Below are positions 24,791 through 33,360 of a DNA stretch of 64,000 nt, piece by piece. The stretch spans positions 372,001 through 436,000 of the forward strand of contig NZ_JAPKNJ010000001.1 of the NCBI RefSeq assembly GCF_026343945.1, in the 5' to 3' direction. Each line of letters opens with the position of its first letter. Positions within the stretch are counted from its first letter, which is position 1. The translations under genes and the position numbers were made by a program. A model generated the notes under the pieces. That model made no database searches, had not been told where the DNA came from, and saw only the letters and a program-made list of their open reading frames with translations. This DNA is from Kaistia algarum. Its GTDB lineage: Bacteria > Pseudomonadota > Alphaproteobacteria > Rhizobiales > Kaistiaceae.

Positions 24791-26191
24791 ATGGCAGACC
24801 CGATCATCCTGCCGCCCACGCGGCTCGCTGAAACCCTCGGCGCCAAGATGCGCCGTCTGGCGCGCGCGGCCGAAATCAGTAACCCGCTGATCCGCAATCC
24901 ATGGCTAGTTCCGCCGGCATGGGCACAGAGCACCGTTCAGCTCGTCTCCGACACGTGCGTGGCGAACGGCAACTGGTATGTCTGCGCCACGCCAGGAACC
25001 ACGGCGGCGAGCGGCACCGGCCCCAGCCACGTCAACGGGCAGGCCGTTCAAGACGGTACCGCATATTGGACCTATCTCGGCGCCGCGCCGATAACCGTAA
25101 ATGAGCCCGGTGCGCCGACGCTCACAGCCTCCACCGTGGCACCGACGTCCCCCAACAACGTTCAGATCTTCCCCGTCGGGCACGCAGCGCTGTTCCGATA
25201 CTATGGGGGACAGGGCGAGGTCGTTTCGGCCAACTATCACTACCCCTATGTGGGAGATAACAAGGCCGGAAGCCGCCAATACGGGAACAGCGTCCGCGTT
25301 GGCTTCGAGACGGACAGCCCGGTTCTAACCTTCATGGTTCCGGCAGGATCGCCAGCTCCCCGCATCCTGATCGATGGTCGCTATCTGACGATCGGCGCGC
25401 TTCGGCGCGCTTCGACGCTGACCTACTACACGCTGGCTTTTCCGGGGCTCCGCACCTGGCGATCGGTTGAGGTCGAAGGCGCGAAGGATCTGTGGGCGTG
25501 GTACGGCGTCCTCATCAGCACGTCAGCGCATATTCGCCCACCGTCGAACGAACACGACATCACGGCCTATTTCATCTGGGACAGCCTCGGCGCCGGATCC
25601 TCATATGGTCCCTGGCTCTCGGGTAACAATATCCCGCAACGCATCGGCCGGCGCCTCGGCTGGACCAACGTCTACAACATGTCGCGAGGTGGCACGGGGC
25701 CTATCAACACAGGCGGCGGCTACTACACGTTCGGCGAGCGCGTGCCTCAGCTTCTGGCCGCCAACCCTGATATCGCGTGCTTCGGCCCTCCCACGAACGA
25801 TACGGGCCAGTCGGCCGCGTCGGTGACGGCGGCGACTAAGGCCTATCTGCAGGCGGTGCGCGCCGGCTCGAAGTGCCCGATTGTTCAAATGGGTGTCTGG
25901 CCTCGCAACGATGCCAATGTCGCAACGACGGAGGCGGCTGTTCTGGCGGCGGTGCAGCAGGCGTCCGATCCGCTAGGGCTCACCTTCTTCATCCCGCTCT
26001 ACGACGCCCCGATGATGCCCATCGTGACGGGCGCCTACAACGTCGCGAAAAACCTCGTGAACGCGGCTCTCGACAACTCGTCGTACATGATCGGCGGCGA
26101 CGGTACTCACCCTGCCGAACTCGGCATCGACGGCCTTGCCACCTATACCGCCCGCGAGATCAAGCGGACGGTTCTTCCTTACATTCGATAG
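24791..26191 (+). CDS. tail-associated SGNH/GDSL hydrolase
   Basis: A 466-residue protein. Residues 1-110 look like a virion-attachment domain; 120-250 a beta domain. From about 257 an SGNH esterase follows: block I IWDSLGAG with Ser265 (Trp replaces the usual Gly), block II Gly in SRGGTG, block III PTND with Asn336, and block V DGTH with Asp437 and His440. Such tail enzymes remove acetyl groups from surface polysaccharide. That substrate here is inferred from context (between fibre genes), not shown. Confidence 0.8.
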   Translation: MADPIILPPTRLAETLGAKMRRLARAAEISNPLIRNPWLVPPAWAQSTVQLVSDTCVANGNWYVCATPGTTAASGTGPSHVNGQAVQDGTAYWTYLGAAPITVNEPGAPTLTASTVAPTSPNNVQIFPVGHAALFRYYGGQGEVVSANYHYPYVGDNKAGSRQYGNSVRVGFETDSPVLTFMVPAGSPAPRILIDGRYLTIGALRRASTLTYYTLAFPGLRTWRSVEVEGAKDLWAWYGVLISTSAHIRPPSNEHDITAYFIWDSLGAGSSYGPWLSGNNIPQRIGRRLGWTNVYNMSRGGTGPINTGGGYYTFGERVPQLLAANPDIACFGPPTNDTGQSAASVTAATKAYLQAVRAGSKCPIVQMGVWPRNDANVATTEAAVLAAVQQASDPLGLTFFIPLYDAPMMPIVTGAYNVAKNLVNAALDNSSYMIGGDGTHPAELGIDGLATYTAREIKRTVLPYIR

Positions 26192-26199
26192 GAGTTTCC

Positions 26200-26379
26200 A
26201 TGCCCGACATTGGTCTGATCAAGGCGATCCTGGCCGGCGAAGTCGCAGCCTTCAATCTCTCCTCCGCGCTCGATTTCGGGTCGATGCCGGAGGGGTGGGG
26301 CTACTGGGAGGAGCGCGCCCGGGACGGCCTTGATGCCGAGGCGCGGGCGAAGCTGGAGGCTATGCTGGCCTCCGAATAG
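26200..26379 (+). CDS. small hypothetical phage protein
   Basis: A 59-residue protein with GGAG at 26191-26194 before the ATG at 26200. IGLIKAILAGEVAAFNLSSALDF is a hydrophobic-faced helix; the rest is acidic helix. It closes the fibre operon before late element 3. No family recognised. Confidence 0.55.
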   Translation: MPDIGLIKAILAGEVAAFNLSSALDFGSMPEGWGYWEERARDGLDAEARAKLEAMLASE

Positions 26380-26446
26380 CGTTCGGACCGGCTGGACAAA
26401 CGCCGCTCGAAGCCTCCTCATAGCCGCCTGATCGGCCCGCGATGCC

Positions 26447-26496
26447 GGGGGGAATTACTTCCCGGCCATTGTCTCGGGTCCCGCCCGCCATGCTGT
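26447..26496 (+). promoter_or_regulatory. late-promoter element, copy 3 (upstream of tail sheath operon)
   Basis: G6, the dyad GGGAATTACTTCCC (26450-26463), CGGCCATT, 17 bases, then CCATGCTGT (26488-26496). The upstream half is identical to copy 1 and the second half agrees at CCA and CTG. The sheath ATG follows 32 bases later. It lies in the gap after the fibre operon, consistent with a separate late transcript. Confidence 0.65.
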
Positions 26497-26528
26497 TCGC
26501 GACCCTCTGACCACCGGGACGCAAGCGC

Positions 26529-27989
26529 ATGGCCGCACTCACGCCTAATCATGGTGTCCGATTCCTCGACGCGGGCGAGGATGCGCGCACCGTCATCGTT
26601 CCGGACTTTTCGACCATCGCCCTGGTCGGCACCGCCGACGACGCCGATGACGATCTCTTTCCTCTCGATACGCCGGTGCAGATCTTCGCCGACGAGGCCG
26701 ACAAGATCGCTGCGCTCGGCCTCGTCGGCGAGCTGCCGCCGGCGATCGACGCGATCATCGCCGAGGGCATCAACCCCTCCATGATCATCCTGCGGGTCGG
26801 CAAGGAAGTCTCTGCAAATGCGCAGATGGCGGCCGTCATCGGCGATCCCTCGGCGCGGACCGGGGTATGGGCCTTGCTCAATGCCAAGGCGCTGACCGGG
26901 GTCGACCCCGGCCTGATCGTCGCGCCGGGCTTCACCGGCGCCAGCCCGATCGGCCTCGCCACCCTCGTCCCGAACGTACAGGGCTCCGGCTACACCCACG
27001 CGACCGTCACCATCACGGCGATCGGCGCGGTTGTGCAGCCGAAGGCGGAAGCGATCGTCGCGGACGGCAAGGTGTCGGGCTATACCATCAAGGATGCCGG
27101 CTACGGCATCACCGGCGCCATCACGATCGTCGTCACCGGTGACGGTACCCTGGCCACGGCCAACGCCACGGCCGCCGCGGTGGCGAACCCCGTCGCGCTG
27201 GCCATCGCCGCGGTCGCCAAGCGCCTGCTCGGCATCGGCATCGTCGATGGCCCGAACACTACCCGCGCCGACGCGCTTGCCTGGGCGACCAAGCTCAAGA
27301 GCGATATCGGCCGCTACCTCTACCCGATCGACCCGGCCATCCGCCGCTTCGAAGAGGATGAGGCCGGCGTCGCCTCACTTCTCACCCGGCCGTCCTCGGT
27401 CTCGGTCGCGGCCTTGTTCGCCAAGCGGGACCGGGAGCGTGGAGGCCCCTATTGGTCGCCGGAAAACCAGACATTCGCCGGCATTGTCGGCACGGCTCGG
27501 CCGATCTCCTACTACGATGGCGAGGTCGACCATGAGGCGAACCTCCTCGTCACCGGCAAGGTCAACACGATCATCGAAGGCAAGGAGCTGTTCGGCTCCG
27601 AGACGCTCTCGAACGACACGAACTGGCGCTTCGTCAACAAGGTCCGCACCGAGAACGCGATCCGCAAGGCGCTGCCCGCCGCGGTCCGCAAGTGGCGCGG
27701 CGAGAACTTCACGGCGCACAACGCGCTGATGATCGTCAAGACGCTGGAGACCTTCCTGGACGAACTCGTCGCTCTCGGCGTCGTCGTCGGATACACGCGC
27801 TATTTCGACCGCGGGCTCAATCCAAACGCCAACATGCGCCAGGGCATTCTGCGCATCGAGCTGCCGCACGAGAACACCCCCATCATTTCCGATCTTCAGA
27901 TCGGCATGCGGCCCTATCTCGCGGCCTTCGATGTCCTCGCCGCCGACATCCAGCAGGCGCTCGGCTCGCTCACCGCCGTCGCCGCGTAA
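26529..27989 (+). CDS. contractile tail sheath protein with inserted beta domain
   Basis: A 486-residue sheath of the P2 FI class. Family features: HGVRFLDAGEDARTV near the start, ALLNAKALTGVDPGLIVAPGF near residue 120, and the C-terminal RTENAIRKALPAAVRKWRGEN and INxxMRQGILRIELPHE-like block. Between about residues 140 and 225 an extra beta-rich, Gly/Thr-rich insert (GSGYTHATVTITAIG, VSGYTIKDAGYGITGAI) makes it longer than the roughly 400 residues usual for P2. The insert probably decorates the tail surface. Confidence 0.9.
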   Translation: MAALTPNHGVRFLDAGEDARTVIVPDFSTIALVGTADDADDDLFPLDTPVQIFADEADKIAALGLVGELPPAIDAIIAEGINPSMIILRVGKEVSANAQMAAVIGDPSARTGVWALLNAKALTGVDPGLIVAPGFTGASPIGLATLVPNVQGSGYTHATVTITAIGAVVQPKAEAIVADGKVSGYTIKDAGYGITGAITIVVTGDGTLATANATAAAVANPVALAIAAVAKRLLGIGIVDGPNTTRADALAWATKLKSDIGRYLYPIDPAIRRFEEDEAGVASLLTRPSSVSVAALFAKRDRERGGPYWSPENQTFAGIVGTARPISYYDGEVDHEANLLVTGKVNTIIEGKELFGSETLSNDTNWRFVNKVRTENAIRKALPAAVRKWRGENFTAHNALMIVKTLETFLDELVALGVVVGYTRYFDRGLNPNANMRQGILRIELPHENTPIISDLQIGMRPYLAAFDVLAADIQQALGSLTAVAA

Positions 27990-28001
27990 GGAGCACCTGA
28001 C

Positions 28002-28520
28002 ATGGAATTCGTCCGCAAGGCCGGCAATCTCTACTGCGAGGGCACCAATCTCTGGCTCCAGCTTTCGAGCTATCGCCTGCCGTCGCCGAAGGTGAAGACC
28101 GAGAACCATACGCCGGGCGGCGGCCGGATGGAGCTGGCCGTGCCGGTCGGTTCGATCGAAGCGCTGACGCTCGCGTTCAACACGATCTCGGCCAATCCGA
28201 ACCTCCATGGCGGCATGGGGCTCGCGCTTGCGCAGGCAAAGCTCTGGACGATCTACGAACTGCTGGTCGATGAGCGCTCGAACACGAAGCGCGAGCGCAT
28301 CGTCACCATGCGCGGCATCTACCAGTCGGCCGAGGCCGACGAAATGAAGGGCCGCGGCCTCAAGGGCTATCAGCACACGATCACGTCGATCACCGACTAT
28401 GAGGACGTGATCGAGGGCTATGGCATCGTCGCGCGCTTCAATTTCTGGCGCAACGAATGGGCCGGCTACGGCATCGAAGCCGACAACCAGGACAACAGCA
28501 TCCTGCGGATCGCGGGCTGA
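28002..28520 (+). CDS. tail tube protein (FII-like)
   Basis: A 172-residue tube protein. The opening FVRKAGNLYCEGTNLWLQLSSYRLPSPKVKTENHTPGG, with the later ELAVPVGSIEALTLAF and RGLKGYQHTITSI, follows the P2 FII pattern. It stacks in rings inside the sheath. It follows the sheath gene by 12 bases, the standard order in contractile phages. Confidence 0.9.
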   Translation: MEFVRKAGNLYCEGTNLWLQLSSYRLPSPKVKTENHTPGGGRMELAVPVGSIEALTLAFNTISANPNLHGGMGLALAQAKLWTIYELLVDERSNTKRERIVTMRGIYQSAEADEMKGRGLKGYQHTITSITDYEDVIEGYGIVARFNFWRNEWAGYGIEADNQDNSILRIAG

Positions 28521-28530
28521 AGGCATCGCC

Positions 28531-28989
28531 ATGGAAACCCTTCCCCCGCCGATCGCCGGCGAACCGACGCTGAAGCCCGTTCCGCGGTCCGATCGCGACG
28601 CCGCCGCCGCCGGCGGTCCTGCCGGCCCGATCGTGCCGGCGGCCCATGTTGCCGTGCTCGACTTCCTCGATCCGGAGCGGCTGGCCGTCGACATTCCTCT
28701 CGACCATCCCTTCCGGCTGGGCGGAAGCGAGATCCGCAGCGTCCATGTCCGCCGGCCGCTCACGGCCGAGGTCGGCGAGTGGAACACGCGCGTTCAAGCC
28801 GGCACGGCGGACACCTATGATCTCTACGCGATCATGACCGGTCTGCCGGCGCCGGTGCTGCGCGGCATGGTGGCGGATGATGGCGCCTTGGTGAACAAGG
28901 CGGCGTTCGATTTTTTGCCCCGCTGGCTGCGGACGGCGAGCGAATCGCCGGCGAACCCCGGCTCTGGCGACGCTACGCAGCGGCTGTAG
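28531..28989 (+). CDS. tail assembly chaperone, zero-frame product (gpE-like)
   Basis: A 152-residue protein between tube and tape measure genes, the place of P2 gpE / Mu gp41. The family-like segment DIPLDHPFRLGGSEIRSVHVRRPLTAEVGEW is followed by the helix YDLYAIMTGLPAPVLRGM. Codons GAT TTT TTG at 28909-28917 contain a canonical slippery heptamer; ribosomes that do not slip make this form, ending at 28989. It is expected to chaperone the tape measure. Confidence 0.85.
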   Translation: METLPPPIAGEPTLKPVPRSDRDAAAAGGPAGPIVPAAHVAVLDFLDPERLAVDIPLDHPFRLGGSEIRSVHVRRPLTAEVGEWNTRVQAGTADTYDLYAIMTGLPAPVLRGMVADDGALVNKAAFDFLPRWLRTASESPANPGSGDATQRL

Positions 28990-29099
28990 CGCGCCGGCTC
29001 GCCACGCCCTGGCGAGAAGTCCTTGGGCTACCCTGGGACGAGGTGATCCTGCTCTATCGCGAGGCGCGCGCGCTGGTCGCGGAGGAAATCGGTGGCTGA
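28531..29099 (+). CDS. tail assembly chaperone, -1 frameshift product (E+E'-like)
   Basis: If ribosomes slip one base back on T TTT TTG (28911-28917), reading continues in the -1 frame for 60 codons to the TGA at 29097. This gives a 189-residue fusion. The -1 extension (EPRLWRRYAAAVARRLATPWREVLGLPWDEVILLYREARALVAEE) has the W-x-E-V / LYREA composition of P2 E' and lacks its own start or ribosome site. The stop lies just inside the tape measure start. The same heptamer serves in P2. Confidence 0.75.
28911..28917 (+). other. programmed -1 frameshift site TTTTTTG
   Basis: The sequence T TTT TTG fits the X XXY YYZ rule in the frame of the chaperone gene (GAT TTT TTG CCC). It is followed by GC-rich sequence that could fold, though I did not find one clear hairpin. 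The open -1 frame downstream and the position in the tail operon make random occurrence unlikely. Confidence 0.75.
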
Positions 29100-31215
29100 A
29101 CTCGACGTCGCCCTTCGCCTGCGGCTTATCGACAACGTCACCGGGCCGGCCCAGCAGGCCGCCCAGGCGCTTCGGGATCTCGAAGCGACGGCCGCCGGGG
29201 TCCGCGGCCGAGGTTCGGCCGCTCCGCCATCAGTCAATCCGGCCGGCGCGCCGGCTGCCGTCAATCCGCCGGGCGCCCGCGTATCTCCGGTCGTAGGGGT
29301 TCCGCCTCCCGCGCCGGTCCGTCCCACGCCCGCCATTGTTCCCTCCGTTTCCGTACCGTCGGCGGCGCCACGTCCCGTCATGGTTCCGCCGGCAGCGGCA
29401 TCGGCGCCGAGGGGCGCGACAGTGCCTTCGGTCGGCGGCACCGCCGCGGCCGAGGCGGCTGAAGCCGTCGATGCCGTTGCGGTCGGAGGGACGATGCGGG
29501 CGGTCGGGCTCGGCGTCGCGATGGGCTTCGTCGCCGGCGCCGCCGGGGCGGCGGTCGGCGCGCTGATGGAGTTCGCCAATCCAGCCAAGATCATTGCCGG
29601 GCTCTCCCAGCTCGAGGCGAAGGTGACGAGCCTCGAAAAGCGCCTGGCCGCGACGGCGGTGACCGCCGGCATGCTCGACCAGGGTGCGATCGACCGCATG
29701 CGCACCGAGAACACTCAGGTCGGCCTCGCTGTCGGCAAGGCACCGGAAGAGGTCCAGCCGCTTCGCGACGTCTTCTCGGCCGGCGGCTACACGCTCGACC
29801 AGCAGGGGCGCATCCTGCTACCGGCTGCCAAGGCCATGGTGGCGATGAATGCCTCGCCCGAGGATGTCGGGCAGATGACGATCGCGGGCCTCGGCAACCT
29901 CGGGGTCGGCGCCGACAGGCTGGGGAGCTATCTCGACATCATGGCCGCCGGCGGCAATTCCGGACGGTTCGAGGGCAAGGATCTCGCGAAGTTCATGCCG
30001 GGCTACTCAGCATCCTACAAGGTGCTGGGCTATGGCGGCCTCGACGCCGCCGCCGAAATTGCCGCGATGGCGGAAATGGTGCGGGAGGCGGCCGGCTCCT
30101 CGGATATCGCCGGCAATAATCTGCAGAACTTTCTGCTCAAGCTGTCGTCGCCCGACGCCGCGAAGAACTTTGCCGAGTACGGCGTCGACATCGAGGCCGT
30201 GAAGAGCCAGGCAATCGCCGATGGCAAAAGCCCGGTCATGGCCGTGCTCCAGCAGATCAAGGACATCACGGGCGGCGACGCGGCCAAGATGGCCACCCTG
30301 TTTCAGGACCAGCAGGTGCTCGGCGCCCTCTACGGGCTGATTCCCGAGCTCGAAAAACTGCAGCCGCTCATTGATCAGCTTCGCACCGGCTCGGCCGGCA
30401 CGGTCGAGAAGGGCGCGCAATTTGTCGGCACGCGCGAGGGCGGGAAGCAGGACCAGTACGACGCGATCGCGGCCGCCGGCCAGGCTGAATGGGGCAAGTG
30501 GTTCCAGCCGTTCGTGACCGAGTGGAAGCGCTTCCAAGCGGTCCTGTGGAATCCAGGCGATCTGCGGGTCCAGGAAGGCGTGACCGCGGCCGGCGGCATC
30601 GACAAGCGGATCGCAGAGATCGAGGCGACGCTCAAAGTGCTCGCCGAACTTCGGACCGGCACGGCCAAGGATCTCGATCACGCCCGTTTCGAGGGCGACG
30701 CGACCGAGCGCTCTACGATCCCGAGCCTTGAAGGCAAGTTGGGGGCTCTCGACAACGAGATCGCCCAGATGCAGGCGGACCTCGTGGTTCTGAAGCAGAC
30801 AGCCGGCGACGGCGGCAACGCTGCCGGCCAAGCGGTCGGCAAGGGCCTCGACGACGGCCTCAAGGCCGCCGGTCCCTCGGCCGAGGCAACCATGCAGGGC
30901 ATCGTCGACAAGCTGAAATCGATCGGGAACGTCACGATCACGCCCTCGATCGTTCCTCAGATGGGCGTGCCGGCCCCGACGCCGTCCGCGCCCGCACCGG
31001 CCGGTTCGCCCAAGGTCGAGCCGATGTCGTTCCGCCCGGAGGGCCGGCCGGAGACCGTCAAGCGCAGTGCCGATGCCGGCGGCGCGCGCACCTTCGCGCA
31101 GACGAACACGATCCACGTCAACGGCGTTTCTGACCCCGATGCGACGGCCCGCGCCATCGAGCGGCGCCTCGCGCGGCTCGGCAATTCGTCCAACCTCTTG
31201 CTGGACACCGCCTGA
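29092..31215 (+). CDS. tail tape measure protein
   Basis: A 707-residue protein starting at GTG within the end of the frameshifted chaperone. The N-terminus (LDVALRLRLIDNVTGPAQQAAQALRDLEATA) is typical of the TP901-type tape measure family. A Pro/Ala-rich linker follows at 50-125, then a membrane-like segment near 135-165 (VGLGVAMGFVAGAAGAAVGALM), and a long helical body. It sets tail length and may help DNA cross the inner membrane. At 707 residues it implies a tail of moderate length. Confidence 0.9.
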   Translation: MAELDVALRLRLIDNVTGPAQQAAQALRDLEATAAGVRGRGSAAPPSVNPAGAPAAVNPPGARVSPVVGVPPPAPVRPTPAIVPSVSVPSAAPRPVMVPPAAASAPRGATVPSVGGTAAAEAAEAVDAVAVGGTMRAVGLGVAMGFVAGAAGAAVGALMEFANPAKIIAGLSQLEAKVTSLEKRLAATAVTAGMLDQGAIDRMRTENTQVGLAVGKAPEEVQPLRDVFSAGGYTLDQQGRILLPAAKAMVAMNASPEDVGQMTIAGLGNLGVGADRLGSYLDIMAAGGNSGRFEGKDLAKFMPGYSASYKVLGYGGLDAAAEIAAMAEMVREAAGSSDIAGNNLQNFLLKLSSPDAAKNFAEYGVDIEAVKSQAIADGKSPVMAVLQQIKDITGGDAAKMATLFQDQQVLGALYGLIPELEKLQPLIDQLRTGSAGTVEKGAQFVGTREGGKQDQYDAIAAAGQAEWGKWFQPFVTEWKRFQAVLWNPGDLRVQEGVTAAGGIDKRIAEIEATLKVLAELRTGTAKDLDHARFEGDATERSTIPSLEGKLGALDNEIAQMQADLVVLKQTAGDGGNAAGQAVGKGLDDGLKAAGPSAEATMQGIVDKLKSIGNVTITPSIVPQMGVPAPTPSAPAPAGSPKVEPMSFRPEGRPETVKRSADAGGARTFAQTNTIHVNGVSDPDATARAIERRLARLGNSSNLLLDTA

Positions 31216-31616
31216 TGCAGTCGCTCGCCTCTCTCGGTCCGCATGTGTTCCAGGTCATCGGCCTCAATTTTCACGAGGTCGAGACGGTGACCGAGGCCGC
31301 CTGGGCCGAGTTCGCCCGCTTCGGCATGGCGGATGGCGCGCAATTCACCGGCATGCGCCGGGCGCAGCAGACGCTCCGCGGCGTGCTGTTTCCGGACGCG
31401 ATCGGCGGACTGGCCGACTATGACGCCATCCGCTCGACGCAGGGCGGCGGCCAGGCCGTACCTCTGATCCGTATGGGCCGCGGCTTCGCCGCCCGCGTGC
31501 TCGGCACCGTGACGATCGAGCAGGTGTCCGACCTGGAGGACCATATCCTCGCCGGTGGCGTGCCCGCCCGCGTCGCCTTCACCGTCACGCTCAAGAGCTA
31601 TGAGGGCGGCCGGTGA
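31215..31616 (+). CDS. tail protein U (gpU-like tail terminator)
   Basis: A 133-residue P2 gpU homologue. LGPHVFQVIGLNFHEVETVTEAAWAEFARFG at the start and the TLRGVLFPDAIGGLADYDAIRSTQ block are diagnostic. The C-terminus VAFTVTLKSYEG is the conserved end. The ATG overlaps the tape measure stop. It is associated with tail sheath and tube completion. Confidence 0.88.
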   Translation: MQSLASLGPHVFQVIGLNFHEVETVTEAAWAEFARFGMADGAQFTGMRRAQQTLRGVLFPDAIGGLADYDAIRSTQGGGQAVPLIRMGRGFAARVLGTVTIEQVSDLEDHILAGGVPARVAFTVTLKSYEGGR

Positions 31617-31840
31617 GCGACATCTACACCGTGAAGCGCGACGGGATGCGGCTCGACCAGGTCGCGCGCGAAACGCTCGGCACGTGGACGGACGGCATCG
31701 TCGAGACGATCCTCGGCCTCAATCCGGGGCTCGCCGATTGGCCGGCCGTCCTGCCCGTCGGTACGCGGATCGTCCTGCCACCGCGGCCGGCGACCGCGCC
31801 GGCGCGCCGGACCGTCGCCAGGATCTGGGGCGACGCATGA
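31613..31840 (+). CDS. tail protein X (LysM-like)
   Basis: A 75-residue gpX homologue from GTG at 31613 (GTGA overlap). DIYTVKRDGMRLDQVARETLG and the ILGLNPGLADWPAVLPVGTRIVLP block form a LysM-like fold. It is thought to join the baseplate and gpD. In canonical U-X-D order. Confidence 0.88.
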   Translation: MSDIYTVKRDGMRLDQVARETLGTWTDGIVETILGLNPGLADWPAVLPVGTRIVLPPRPATAPARRTVARIWGDA

Positions 31841-32823
31841 GGCCCGTGATCCAGATCCTCAAAGGCGGCACGGACCTGATGCCGGGGCTCGCGCCCTATT
31901 TCATCCGGGCGTCGATCAGCGACGCTGTCGGAATCGAGAACGACGCTCTGGAGATCGAGCTCGACGACATCGGCCGGCAGATCCCGCTGCCAGTCGAGGG
32001 CGACGAGTTGACGGTGCTCGCCGGCTATGCCGAAACCGGCGTGTCGGTCGCCGGCATCTATGTCGTCCAAGGTTGGGGCAGTGGATGGCAGGGCGGCCCG
32101 GAGACGATGGTCATGCAGGCGCGGGCCGCATCGCTTTCCACGGCCACCAAGGCAGGCGGCCGCAAGCACTATGACGAACGGACGCTGAAGGCGATCTTCG
32201 CGGACATCGCGAAGGAGATGGGCCTGTCGCTGGTCATCGACGCGGCCCTTTCCTCGGTCAAGCTCGACTGGCTGGCGCGCTGGGAGGCGAGCCCGCAGGA
32301 TTTCGCGACCCGCCTCGCCGAGGAGCACGGCGCCGTCGCCAAGCCGGGCGGTGGCAAGCTGTCCGTCACAAAGCGGGGATCAGGCAAGGCCGCCTCGGGC
32401 GAGGATCTGCCGATCATCCGCGTTCAGCGGCGCGGGTCCCTAGGCTGGTCGATCAATGGCGAGCCACGGCCGCGCGTCGGCAAGGTCACGGCGTCCTGGC
32501 ACGACGCGAAGACCGGCCGGAGCAAGACGGTAGAGGCTTCGACGGGCAAGGACGGCCCGGCGCATTCGATCATCCATCCGCGCGCCTCTGAGGCCGAGGC
32601 GAAGGCGGCGGCGGAGGCCAAGGCGCGCGAGCTGACGATGCTCACGGGCTCGGGGCATTTCATCGAGACCTATGACCCGACGCGGTCGGCCGGCGCGAAG
32701 GTCATCGCGACCGGCTTTGGTGACGGCGTCGACGGGGAGTGGGTCTCGGAGACGATCGAGGCGACGTTCGACAAGGACGGCGGCGCGATTCAGGTCATCA
32801 ACGTGAAGGCGCCGCCGGAATGA
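31837..32823 (+). CDS. tail protein D (phage late control D / baseplate hub)
   Basis: A 328-residue gpD homologue. IRASISDAVGIENDALEIELDDIGRQIPLP near the start and the TLKAIFADIAKEMGLSLVIDAAL block are typical. ASPQDFATRLAEEHGAVAKPGGGKL marks the second tudor-like domain. It is the hub protein that carries the spike V. It is the last tail gene before a reversed small gene. Confidence 0.88.
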   Translation: MRPVIQILKGGTDLMPGLAPYFIRASISDAVGIENDALEIELDDIGRQIPLPVEGDELTVLAGYAETGVSVAGIYVVQGWGSGWQGGPETMVMQARAASLSTATKAGGRKHYDERTLKAIFADIAKEMGLSLVIDAALSSVKLDWLARWEASPQDFATRLAEEHGAVAKPGGGKLSVTKRGSGKAASGEDLPIIRVQRRGSLGWSINGEPRPRVGKVTASWHDAKTGRSKTVEASTGKDGPAHSIIHPRASEAEAKAAAEAKARELTMLTGSGHFIETYDPTRSAGAKVIATGFGDGVDGEWVSETIEATFDKDGGAIQVINVKAPPE

Positions 32824-32825
32824 GG

Positions 32826-33170
32826 TCAGTACAGTCCGAGGATCCGGCTTTTGTCGGTCGGCGTGGCCTCGTCGAGTGCTTTACCAAAGCGCTCAACCGC
32901 GTCGACCGCCTTGGAACGCGCGAAGGCCACTTGGGCAGAATGCTCCGTGTACGAAGCTCTCTGTGGCTCGGCGTCGATCTGGGCCGCCAGTTCCTTTGTG
33001 GTGATATCCACCAAGGCCGCGGCCTCGCGAAGTTCGAAGGTCACCTGCATCAGCTCGAGCGTGACTGTCAGATTGAACCTGACCGCGTCGAGCTGGCGAC
33101 GAAAGGTCGACCTATCCATCGTTGCGACGATCATTGCCAGCGCGTCGACATGTTCGGTATGGGTGGCCAT
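32826..33170 (-). CDS. small helical protein on the opposite strand
   Basis: A 114-residue protein reading against all other phage genes, ending 3 bases past gpD's stop. I chose the ATG at 33170; a longer frame begins further upstream without a good site. The sequence is almost entirely helical (LDAVRFNLTVTLELMQVTFELREAAALVDITTKELAAQIDAE) and has no motif I know. Opposite orientation at the end of a late operon is usual for a moron gene expressed from its own promoter in the lysogen. Confidence 0.55.
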   Translation of the reverse strand: MATHTEHVDALAMIVATMDRSTFRRQLDAVRFNLTVTLELMQVTFELREAAALVDITTKELAAQIDAEPQRASYTEHSAQVAFARSKAVDAVERFGKALDEATPTDKSRILGLY

Positions 33171-33360
33171 TTGAAGCGTTCTTTCGTGCTGGGGCAGAGA
33201 GGCCCGCCTCGTTAGGGGAGCGGGCGGCCCGGAGCTTGAGCCTCCGGACGACGGGACCAGGCGCCAACCAAGAACCCGTCCGACGCCAAGAAGCTCAACG
33301 CCGCGCCCGCCGCTGCTGTGCACAGCCCGCCGAGCGTGGTCGATTCGATCGGTTTTACCA

